A stretch of DNA of 8,043 nt from Opitutia bacterium UBA957 (lineage in GTDB: Bacteria; Verrucomicrobiota; Verrucomicrobiia; Opitutales; UBA953), in the NCBI GenBank assembly GCA_002293065.1, contig DBCN01000084.1:91252-99294 (forward strand). Direction: 5' to 3'. The notes beneath the pieces were generated by a model. The model made no database searches. It was given only the letters and a program-made list of their open reading frames with translations, and was not told where the DNA came from. Of this stretch, positions 1-6,619 are shown in pieces (the first letter of the stretch is position 1; every line of letters begins with the position of its first letter). Made by a program: the position numbers and the translations under genes.

Positions 1-333
1 GACTATGTCCGGGGAGGCTTCAAGGTCGCGACGGTCGATGACCCCTCGGGCCGATCCGCCTCGCTCTGGGCCATGGCGTTCATCATTCCGATGATCTTCG
101 TCGCAGGGTTGATCGCGATGACGTTCTTCGACGCCGGCTATACCGGGCAGCTCGGTGGCTTCAAGAGCCCCTACCTTTGGATCTCGCTGGTCGCGGGCGC
201 TTGGTTCTTCAAGCTCTGCCTCGACTTCGCCCTGCCGCAACGCCGTGCGGAAGTCGCCAAGCCGTTCTTCCTGGCGTCGATCCTCTACCTGCCGCTGGTC
301 CTGTTGACTCTCACGCTGAACCGGCTTTTCTGA
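1..333 (+). CDS. ctaB: Heme O synthase (protoheme IX farnesyltransferase), C-terminal part, 5' end outside window
   Basis: The frame is open from base 1, so the Met at base 73 is internal and the gene starts before the window; 110 residues are visible. The first residues, DYVRGGFK, match the conserved DDYxxGGF segment that heme O synthases (CtaB/CyoE, UbiA prenyltransferase superfamily) carry before their last membrane helices. Three hydrophobic stretches follow at about visible residues 22-43, 57-76 and 89-107, and the end (ILYLPLVLL, then NRLF) is typical of the family's last helix. The known enzyme is an inner-membrane protein that transfers a farnesyl group from farnesyl diphosphate to protoheme IX. 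The product, heme O, serves bo-type oxidases or is converted to heme A for aa3-type oxidases, so aerobic respiration is implied. The prenyl-diphosphate-binding Asp motifs lie upstream and cannot be checked. The TGA stop is 4 nt before the next start, suggesting co-transcription. Confidence 0.85.
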   Translation, partial: DYVRGGFKVATVDDPSGRSASLWAMAFIIPMIFVAGLIAMTFFDAGYTGQLGGFKSPYLWISLVAGAWFFKLCLDFALPQRRAEVAKPFFLASILYLPLVLLTLTLNRLF

Positions 334-337
334 AGGC

Positions 338-919
338 ATGGACTTGCGTGCGGCCAAAGCCCAGCTCCGCGCGGAGATGAAGGCGCGACGCGCGGAAGTC
401 TCCGCCGACGCCCACGCGCAAGCGGCCGCCCAAGCGGCCCAGGTTCTATTGTCCCTACCGCAGTGGCGCTGCGCCCGCATCGTCTGCCTTTACGCCTCCT
501 TCAAGCACGAGCTAGGCACCCATAACTTGCTCCAGCAGGCGTTGGGCGAAGGCAGGGTCCTCCTGCTGCCCCGGAGCCGTCCAGACGGCACCTTGAGCCT
601 TCACGAGGTCTCCGACCTGAGCGCCTTGACCGCTTCTCATCTCGGAATCTTGGAGCCAACACCCGGCGCCCCCATTCGCCCTGCGACCGAGGTCGACCTT
701 TTTCTGGTTCCGGGGCTGGCCTTCGACGCCGCCGGTCATCGCCTCGGCTATGGCGCCGGTTTCTACGACCGGCTTCTGACCCAAGCCAAAGCGACCGCCT
801 TCACCGTGGGCTACGGCTTCGATTTTCAAGTCCATCCGGAGGTCCCGGTCGAAGCGCACGATCAGGCCCTCCACGCAATCGTCACCCCCGCTGGGCTGGT
901 GCCGACGGTCTCTCGCTAG
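338..919 (+). CDS. ygfA: 5-formyltetrahydrofolate cyclo-ligase (5,10-methenyl-THF synthetase)
   Basis: This is a 193-residue protein of the usual length for the family (YgfA in E. coli, MTHFS in humans). It converts 5-formyltetrahydrofolate to 5,10-methenyltetrahydrofolate with ATP hydrolysis, returning the storage or inhibitory folate to the active one-carbon pool in the cytosol. The hallmark is at residues 129-145: FDAAGHRLGYGAGFYDR, matching the family signature FDxxGxRLGxGxGxYDR that binds phosphate and substrate. The basic N-terminal helix (LRAEMKARRAEVS) is also typical and supplies a Lys/Arg to ATP binding. The segment DLFLVPGLAFD leads into the signature as expected. I chose ATG 338 because the conserved basic helix begins right after it; the next Met (base 377) would cut that helix. 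The only purine-rich stretch upstream (GAAGG, 332-336) ends 1 nt before the ATG, so translation may be coupled to ctaB, whose stop is 4 nt upstream. No key motif is missing. Confidence 0.92.
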   Translation: MDLRAAKAQLRAEMKARRAEVSADAHAQAAAQAAQVLLSLPQWRCARIVCLYASFKHELGTHNLLQQALGEGRVLLLPRSRPDGTLSLHEVSDLSALTASHLGILEPTPGAPIRPATEVDLFLVPGLAFDAAGHRLGYGAGFYDRLLTQAKATAFTVGYGFDFQVHPEVPVEAHDQALHAIVTPAGLVPTVSR

Positions 920-926
920 GAGGTTT

Positions 927-937
927 GCCTATTAGGC
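927..937. repeat. Short perfect palindrome in the gap before uvrA
   Basis: Within the 45-nt gap between the cyclo-ligase stop and the uvrA start, GCCTA and TAGGC form 5-nt inverted arms around a single T. The element lies about 28 nt before the uvrA ATG, where a repressor half-site pair or a small leader hairpin could sit. It does not resemble the E. coli LexA box (CTG-N10-CAG) that controls uvrA there. An 11-nt palindrome can arise by chance, so a function is unproven. Confidence 0.2.
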
Positions 938-964
938 GGTTTCATATCCGTTGATGGGTCGCCG

Positions 965-3754
965 ATGCCTGCCACCCAACCCGATGCCATTCGACTCCGC
1001 GGAGTCCGCCAAAACAATCTGAAGGGGTTCGACATCGATATCCCCATCGGGAAGCTGGTGGTGGTGACGGGGCTCAGCGGAGCCGGCAAATCCTCGCTCG
1101 TCTTCGACAGCTTGCACGCCGAAGGCCAGCGCCGCTACGTCGAGACCTTCAGTCCCTACGTCCGGCAGTTCCTCGAACTGCTCCCCGCGCCCGCGCTCGA
1201 CTCCGCCGAAAACGTCCGGCCGTCCGTCGCGATCAAGCAAGGCAATGCCGTCCGCACCTCGCGCTCGACGGTCGGGACGATGACCGAACTTTGCGATTGG
1301 TTTAAGGTCTGGTTTGCCCACCGCGCCGAGTTGCTTGATCCCGCCAGCGGGCAGCCGGTCGTCCCACAAGGCCCGGCGGCGGCATGGGAAACCTGCCTGC
1401 AGGCCCACGTCGGCCAAGCGGTGGTCCTGACCTTTGCAGTGCAGAAGCCAGCCGGGCTAACTTGGCCAACCATCGCCGAAGAGTTTGTGCGCGCCGGCTT
1501 CACCCGGGCTTTCGTGTCCGGCCAACGGATCCGGCTGGGCGAAGAAGCCATTGCCGAGGACGCCGATGAAGTCCTCATCATCCAAGATCGCCTGACCATT
1601 TCGCCCGCGGAAGCCTCGCGCTTCCATGAGGCTGCCTTGGTGGCCTTCCGGCTCGGCGGCGGCCGCATGCGCCTGCTGACGGACGCCGGCGTCGAAATTG
1701 GCCGCTTCAGCGAAATCCTCGAATCGCCCATCGATGGCCGGCGCTTCCGCCCCGCCACGCCGGCGTTGTTCTCCTTCAATTCCCCGATCGGGGCCTGCCC
1801 GGACTGTCGCGGTTTCGGCCGCGTCATCGGCCTCGACTGGAAGAAAATCATCCCCGACCCGAAGCTGACGCTCGCCGAAGGCGCCGTCGCGCCGTTCCAA
1901 GGTAACGTCTACGGGGAAAGCCAACGCGACCTGGCGAAGGCGTGCAAGAAGAAGGGCGTCCCGATGGATGTGCCTTGGAATAAGCTCACGGCGGCCCACC
2001 GCCGCTTCCTCGAAGACGGCGACCCCACCTACGTACCCGGCGAATGGGAATCGAAGTGGTATGGCATCCGGGGCTTCTTCCGCTGGCTCGAATCGAGCAC
2101 CTACAAGATGCACGTACGCGTGTTCCTCTCGCGCTGGCGCGCCTATGAGGAATGCCCCAAGTGCCGCGGCCAACGTTTCCGCGAGGAGTCGCTCTGGTGG
2201 CGCTGGCAGGGCCGCCGCTTGCCGGAACTTTACGCGCTGCCGGTCACCGAGCTGCGCGCGCTCCTCCGACCCTACGCCCCCAAGGATTCCCGCCACCCGG
2301 CGGACCATGCGCTCGAAGCGATGCTCGCCCGGCTCGGTTACCTCGAGGCCGTCGGGCTCGGCTACCTCGCGCTCGATCGGCTCTCGCGCACGCTGTCCGG
2401 TGGCGAAGTCCAACGCGTCAACCTGACCTCCTGCCTCGGCGCCTGTCTGGCCGACACGGTCTTCGTGCTCGATGAACCCAGCGTCGGCATGCACGCGCGG
2501 GACCTCTCGCGGATGGTCGGCATCCTCCGCAGCCTCGTCGAACAAGGGAACACCGTCGTCGTCGTGGAGCACGACGAGTCGGTCATGCGCGCGGCCGATT
2601 GGCTCATCGAAATCGGTCCACGGCCAGGCGCCGCCGGCGGGCACCTCGTCTACGCCGGTAAACCCACGGGCATCTTGAAGGCCAAGGATTCCGTCACGGG
2701 CGCCTGGCTGAGCGGCCGCAGCCAACCGACGACACGCGCGCCACGTCCCGTCACCGACACCACACCGCGCCTGCGCATCGAAGGTGCGACGGTGAACAAC
2801 CTCCGTGACTTCGCCTGTTCGCTCCCGCTCGGCCGGCTCGTCGGCCTGTGTGGCGTTTCCGGCTCAGGCAAATCCACCCTGCTCCATCAAGTCATCGGAC
2901 GCCGCGACCCGGAGTCGGGCGACGAATCGGCCCAGGGACACGGGAAGCTCAAGTTCGATCGCGAGCACGAGGAAGTCGCGCTGGTGGACCAATCACCGGT
3001 GACGCGGACCCCGCGTTCGAACCCCGCGCTGTACGTGGGCGCTTGGGATGCGATCCGCAACCTGCTCGGCAACTCCGAGGAAGCCAAGGCCGCCGGCCTC
3101 TCGCCTTCGCACTTTTCCTTCAACGCCGGCGAAGGCCGCTGCGAGCGCTGCGGTGGCGCGGGCTGGGAAACCGTCGAGATGCAGTTCGTCTCCGACGTCG
3201 CCCTGCCCTGCCCTTCCTGCAACGGCAAACGCTTCCGCGACGAAGTCCTGGCCTTCCATTTCGACGGCAAGTCGGTCGGTGACTTGCTGGCCATGTCCGT
3301 CACGGAAGTGCGCGCCTTCCTCGGTGGCCGGACCCCGGCGAGCCAACAGCTCGCGGTCCTCGAAGAGGTCGGCCTCGGCTACCTCTCGCTCGGGCAACCC
3401 TTGACCACGCTTTCCGGCGGTGAAGCCCAACGGCTCAAGTTGGTTCGCTACCTAGGTCGCCTGGATGCGCGCAAGCCCGGCGCGTTGCTCCTGCTGGATG
3501 AACCGACCACGGGCCTGCACCGCGAAGACGTCGCTCGCCTGATCGGCCTGCTGCATCGCCTGGCCGACGCGGGCCATTCGCTCATCGTCGTGGAGCACCA
3601 CCTCGATGTGCTCAAGGCGTGCGACTGGCTTTTGGAGATGGGCCCGGAAGCCGGCCCGGGCGGCGGTCTCCTCGTCGCCCAAGGCACCCCCGCCCAAGTG
3701 TCGCAAGCCGGCACGACGACGGGCGATTTCCTCGCCGCCGGAGACGCCGCCTTC
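965..3754 (+). repeat. UvrA copy 1 of the tandem fusion (protein-level repeat)
   Basis: Residues 1 to about 930 form one complete UvrA-like unit of about the usual 940 residues: ATPase module 1 with embedded UvrB-binding-like region and insertion domain, then ATPase module 2. In the UvrB-binding-like region the late DRL element (D208-L210) is kept, but the early RKGEH-type element of ordinary UvrA is gone. The module ends with SVTGAWLSG, the usual end of a first UvrA ATPase half. The boundary is approximate. The similarity with copy 2 is seen in protein, not in DNA, so the duplication or fusion is old. Confidence 0.85.
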
Positions 3755-6496
3755 GCCACGCCGGAGGCCCGTACCGCGAAACCGCGGCCAACCAGCATCT
3801 CGCTGCAGGGCGCCCGTGAACACAACCTCCGCGATGTCTCGCTCGAGATTCCGCACGGCTCACTGACGGTGATGACCGGCGTCTCGGGCTCCGGCAAATC
3901 CTCCCTCGCGTTCGATATCCTCTTCTCCGAAGGCCAACGGCGCTTCCTGGAGTGCGTCTCCGCCTACGCGCGCCAATTCGTCGAGCAGTTGCCCAAGCCG
4001 GACATCGACTCCCTCACCGGCCTGCCGCCGACCGTGGCCATCGAACAACGCGTCACGCGGGGTTCGTCCAAATCCACCGTCGCGACGGTCACGGAAGTCG
4101 CCCAATACCTGCGCGTCCTGTTCGCACGGGCCGGTGTGCTCCACAGCCCGGTGACGGGCGAACCGCTGGAGGAGATGACCGAGGACGCCGTCGTGCGCCT
4201 GGTCGCCAAACGGCTGCAGGGCCTGAAGAAAGGTAAGTTGCTCTTGGCGGCGCCGCTCGTTCGCTCGCGCAAAGGGCATCACCGGCCGCTCGCCGAATGG
4301 GCCGAGAACAAAGGCCTCCGCCTCATGCGCTGCGACGGCAAGCTGACGCCCGTCGCCGGCTTCGAAGGCTTGGACCGTTACCGCGAACACGACGTCGATG
4401 CGGTCTTCGCGGTGTTGCGCGCCGACGGCACGATCGCGCATCCCGACGAAACCGAAGAGAGCGGCGAGAAAGCCCTGCGTACGCTGGTGCGCGGGACGCT
4501 CCTCGCCGGCAAAGGCGCCTGCCTCCTCATCGATGAACGCGGTCAACAAGTCGCCTTCCTCTCCACCTCGCGCAGCGATCCGGCCACCGGCGAATCCTAC
4601 CCCGAGGTCGATCCGAAGCACCTGTCCTGGAATTCGCCCCGGGGCTGGTGTCCGGACTGCCGCGGCCACGGCCTCGAAGTCACGACCTTCGCCGCCGACG
4701 AAGAAGAGACGTTGAATGAGAATGCCTTGGCGGATCGCGTCGGCGAAGCCGTCTGCCCCACCTGCCACGGCGAACGCCTGGGTCCGATCGGGCGCTCGGT
4801 CAAACTACAGGGCAAGGGCGGGAAGTCGCTCTCGCTGCCGAACCTCCTGCGCCTACAGCCCGATGAAGCGCTGCAGTACTTGGGTGGTCTGACCTTGGGG
4901 CCGCGCGAGAAAGCCGTCGTCGGCGCGCTCCTGCCCGAGATCGCCGCTCGCCTCAAGTTCCTGAGTTCCGTGGGCCTAGGCTACCTCGCCCTGGACCGCG
5001 GGGCGGACACCCTCTCCGGCGGCGAAGCCCAACGCATCCGGCTCGCGGCGCAGTTGGGCTCCACCCTTTCGGGCGCGCTCTACGTCCTCGACGAGCCCAG
5101 CATCGGCCTGCACCCGCGCGACAACGATCGCCTCATCGAGTCGCTCCGCGGACTCCGCGATCGCGGCAACACCGTCCTCGTCGTCGAACATGATGAAGAC
5201 ACCATGCGGGCGGCCGACCGCATCATCGACCTGGGGCCCGGCGCAGGCATCCACGGCGGACGAATCATCGCCGAAGGCACGGCCCATGACCTGGAAACCA
5301 ATCCCGCCTCCGTCACCGGCCAGTCGCTGAAGTCCGCGATTCCGCATCCCTTGCGCGGGACACGCCGGGCCATCGCGGGCAAGGATGCGCCGGCGGAGTG
5401 GATCCGCGTGAAGCAGGCCTCGCTGCGCAACCTCAAGCACTTCGACGTCGCCTTCCCGACGGGCCGGCTCTCCGTCGTCTGCGGCGTCTCGGGCGCCGGG
5501 AAGAGCACGCTGATGACCGACTTGGTCGCCCCGGCGGCCCAATTGGCGATCACGAAGAAGAAGGATGGCCTCCACGGCAAGGAAGCGACGGAAGTCGTCG
5601 CCAATGGCGGCAAACCGGCCTTCCATAACCTGACGGGGCTGAAGTCCTTCCGCCAACTTGTGATCGTCGACCAAGAGCCCATCGGCAAGACGCCGCGCTC
5701 GACGCCCGCCACGTACATCGGCGCCTGGGACCTGATCCGCGAACGTTTGGCCGCCTTGCCCGAAGCCTCGATCCGCGGACACGGCGCCGGCTTCTTCTCC
5801 TTCAACACATCCGGCGGCCGCTGTGAGGCCTGTTCCGGCGCGGGTCGCATCAAGCTCGAGATGAGTTTCTTGCCGGACACCTACGTGCCATGCGAAGAAT
5901 GTCAGGGCACGCGCTACGGGGCCGTCGCCCGGGCCATCCGCTGGAACGGCAAATCGGCGGCGGACCTGCTGACGATGACCTTCGAGGAAGGCGCGGATTT
6001 CTTTTCCTTCGACGCCAAGCTCCGCGACCTCTGCGGCCTGATGACCAAGACCGGCTTGGGTTACCTCACGCTAGGCCAAAGCAGCCCGACGCTGTCGGGG
6101 GGCGAAGCCCAACGCCTCAAGCTCGTCAGCGAACTCGCGAAGGGACTACCGACCTTCCGCGAGCGCGCCCGCGGACAAATCCGTCCCAACCTCTACTTGC
6201 TGGAGGAACCGACCATCGGACTGCACCAATCCGATTGCCGTCGCCTCATCGAACTACTGCACGCCCTGGTCGACCAAGGCCACACGGTCGTCGTCATCGA
6301 ACACCACCCCGACGTCATCGCGGAAGCCGACTGGGTGGTGGAAATCGGTCCAGAGGGCGGACAGGCCGGCGGTCAGCTCGTCCATCAAGGCGACCCCGAG
6401 TCCCTAGCCGCCAAGAAAGGCTCCCCGACGGCGCCAGCCCTGGCCCTGACCTTGAAGCGAGGGAAAGTGCAGCCGGTCCCCAAGAAGAAAGCCTGA
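965..6496 (+). CDS. uvrA: Double-length UvrA: two UvrA copies fused in tandem (excinuclease ABC subunit A)
   Basis: UvrA is the damage-sensing ATPase of nucleotide excision repair; it loads UvrB onto lesions. This 1843-residue chain is twice the normal length (about 940) and holds four ABC ATPase modules. Walker A motifs start at G36, G630, G972 and G1507; signature TLSGGE at 476, 815, 1349 and 1709; Walker B Asp at 503, 845 and 1376, but Glu at 1747; H-loop His at 536, 878, 1409 and 1780. The UvrA hallmark DQ/E-P-x-x-x-TPRS-x-PA appears in modules 2 and 4. Zinc knuckles of the signature regions are intact: C278/C281 with C397/C400; C726-x2-C729-x19-C749-x2-C752; C1229/C1232 with C1264/C1267; C1620-x2-C1623-x19-C1643-x2-C1646. 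The usual third zinc module is lost in both halves. Half 1 has the insertion domain (about 282-396); half 2 lacks it. UvrB-binding-like regions lie near 140-250 and 1070-1204. The basic tail ends in PKKKA. No in-frame ATG, GTG or TTG precedes 965 back to a stop at 917, and the ribosome site is weak. Chlamydial UvrA is also double-length. Confidence 0.95.
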   Translation: MPATQPDAIRLRGVRQNNLKGFDIDIPIGKLVVVTGLSGAGKSSLVFDSLHAEGQRRYVETFSPYVRQFLELLPAPALDSAENVRPSVAIKQGNAVRTSRSTVGTMTELCDWFKVWFAHRAELLDPASGQPVVPQGPAAAWETCLQAHVGQAVVLTFAVQKPAGLTWPTIAEEFVRAGFTRAFVSGQRIRLGEEAIAEDADEVLIIQDRLTISPAEASRFHEAALVAFRLGGGRMRLLTDAGVEIGRFSEILESPIDGRRFRPATPALFSFNSPIGACPDCRGFGRVIGLDWKKIIPDPKLTLAEGAVAPFQGNVYGESQRDLAKACKKKGVPMDVPWNKLTAAHRRFLEDGDPTYVPGEWESKWYGIRGFFRWLESSTYKMHVRVFLSRWRAYEECPKCRGQRFREESLWWRWQGRRLPELYALPVTELRALLRPYAPKDSRHPADHALEAMLARLGYLEAVGLGYLALDRLSRTLSGGEVQRVNLTSCLGACLADTVFVLDEPSVGMHARDLSRMVGILRSLVEQGNTVVVVEHDESVMRAADWLIEIGPRPGAAGGHLVYAGKPTGILKAKDSVTGAWLSGRSQPTTRAPRPVTDTTPRLRIEGATVNNLRDFACSLPLGRLVGLCGVSGSGKSTLLHQVIGRRDPESGDESAQGHGKLKFDREHEEVALVDQSPVTRTPRSNPALYVGAWDAIRNLLGNSEEAKAAGLSPSHFSFNAGEGRCERCGGAGWETVEMQFVSDVALPCPSCNGKRFRDEVLAFHFDGKSVGDLLAMSVTEVRAFLGGRTPASQQLAVLEEVGLGYLSLGQPLTTLSGGEAQRLKLVRYLGRLDARKPGALLLLDEPTTGLHREDVARLIGLLHRLADAGHSLIVVEHHLDVLKACDWLLEMGPEAGPGGGLLVAQGTPAQVSQAGTTTGDFLAAGDAAFATPEARTAKPRPTSISLQGAREHNLRDVSLEIPHGSLTVMTGVSGSGKSSLAFDILFSEGQRRFLECVSAYARQFVEQLPKPDIDSLTGLPPTVAIEQRVTRGSSKSTVATVTEVAQYLRVLFARAGVLHSPVTGEPLEEMTEDAVVRLVAKRLQGLKKGKLLLAAPLVRSRKGHHRPLAEWAENKGLRLMRCDGKLTPVAGFEGLDRYREHDVDAVFAVLRADGTIAHPDETEESGEKALRTLVRGTLLAGKGACLLIDERGQQVAFLSTSRSDPATGESYPEVDPKHLSWNSPRGWCPDCRGHGLEVTTFAADEEETLNENALADRVGEAVCPTCHGERLGPIGRSVKLQGKGGKSLSLPNLLRLQPDEALQYLGGLTLGPREKAVVGALLPEIAARLKFLSSVGLGYLALDRGADTLSGGEAQRIRLAAQLGSTLSGALYVLDEPSIGLHPRDNDRLIESLRGLRDRGNTVLVVEHDEDTMRAADRIIDLGPGAGIHGGRIIAEGTAHDLETNPASVTGQSLKSAIPHPLRGTRRAIAGKDAPAEWIRVKQASLRNLKHFDVAFPTGRLSVVCGVSGAGKSTLMTDLVAPAAQLAITKKKDGLHGKEATEVVANGGKPAFHNLTGLKSFRQLVIVDQEPIGKTPRSTPATYIGAWDLIRERLAALPEASIRGHGAGFFSFNTSGGRCEACSGAGRIKLEMSFLPDTYVPCEECQGTRYGAVARAIRWNGKSAADLLTMTFEEGADFFSFDAKLRDLCGLMTKTGLGYLTLGQSSPTLSGGEAQRLKLVSELAKGLPTFRERARGQIRPNLYLLEEPTIGLHQSDCRRLIELLHALVDQGHTVVVIEHHPDVIAEADWVVEIGPEGGQAGGQLVHQGDPESLAAKKGSPTAPALALTLKRGKVQPVPKKKA
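3791..6496 (+). repeat. UvrA copy 2 of the tandem fusion (protein-level repeat)
   Basis: A second UvrA start-like segment begins near residue 943 (SLQGAREHNLRDVSLEIPHG), the family's usual N-terminus, after a linker of roughly 15-20 residues rich in Ala, Thr and Pro. The copy is about 900 residues and contains ATPase modules 3 and 4. It keeps the canonical PLVRSRKGHH element (1097-1106) of the UvrB-binding region but has no clear DRL element. Only 31 residues separate its two zinc-knuckle pairs, against 115 in copy 1, so the insertion domain is missing. Its last zinc hairpin (FLPDTYVPC) is closer to the standard UvrA form than that of copy 1 (FVSDVALPC). Confidence 0.85.
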
Positions 6497-6578
6497 AGAA
6501 TTCACGCAGCCTCCGGGTGGCTTACGACCCGATAACGGCTCCTGCAGCGTATCCCATCGCATTCGGCATAGGTTCGCT

Positions 6579-6603
6579 TTGACCCGCCCAAGTTTCAGGT
6601 CAA
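6579..6603. promoter_or_regulatory. Inverted repeat TTGACC-N13-GGTCAA before the transglutaminase-like gene
   Basis: Two perfect 6-nt inverted arms lie in the 123-nt gap after uvrA, with the right arm ending 16 nt before the ATG at 6620. The position suits a dimeric repressor site or an RNA hairpin near the ribosome site. TTGACC also resembles a -35 box, but no convincing -10 box lies 16-18 nt downstream. No T-rich tract follows the right arm, so it is not an intrinsic terminator. The rest of the gap (6497-6578) shows no clear signal. Function is a guess. Confidence 0.25.
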
Positions 6604-6619
6604 CGCTGGGGACAGCACC

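Noticed and set aside
931..954. Tiny leader frame after AGGAGG starting with ATT
   Set aside because: It would have only seven codons and need a rare start codon, and nothing supports its translation.
925..964. Possible promoter or LexA-type operator in the gap before uvrA
   Set aside because: TTGCCT has no -10 box at a suitable distance, and no CTG-N10-CAG or other LexA pattern that I recognise is present.
1457..2725. Long antisense open frame of 422 codons opposite uvrA, with others at 932-1417, 3860-4768 and 4976-5782
   Set aside because: These lie opposite a gene with complete UvrA motifs. Their products are rich in Arg, Gly, Ala and Glu without motifs, as expected for the complement of GC-rich codons.
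3754..3791. Junction of the two UvrA copies as a frameshifted or mis-assembled boundary between two genes
   Set aside because: The reading frame passes through a normal Ala/Thr/Pro-rich linker with no stop, and I see no start codon with a ribosome site there. The two copies also show matched zinc-site losses, which fits a long shared history.
6508..6522. Possible terminator hairpin after uvrA (AGCC, 7-nt loop, GGCT)
   Set aside because: The stem has only 4 pairs and no T tract follows, so it does not support a terminator call.
5890..6582. Open frame of 230 codons on the + strand overlapping the end of uvrA
   Set aside because: It lies in another frame of the coding region for ATPase module 4, is very rich in Arg and Pro, and has no recognisable domain.
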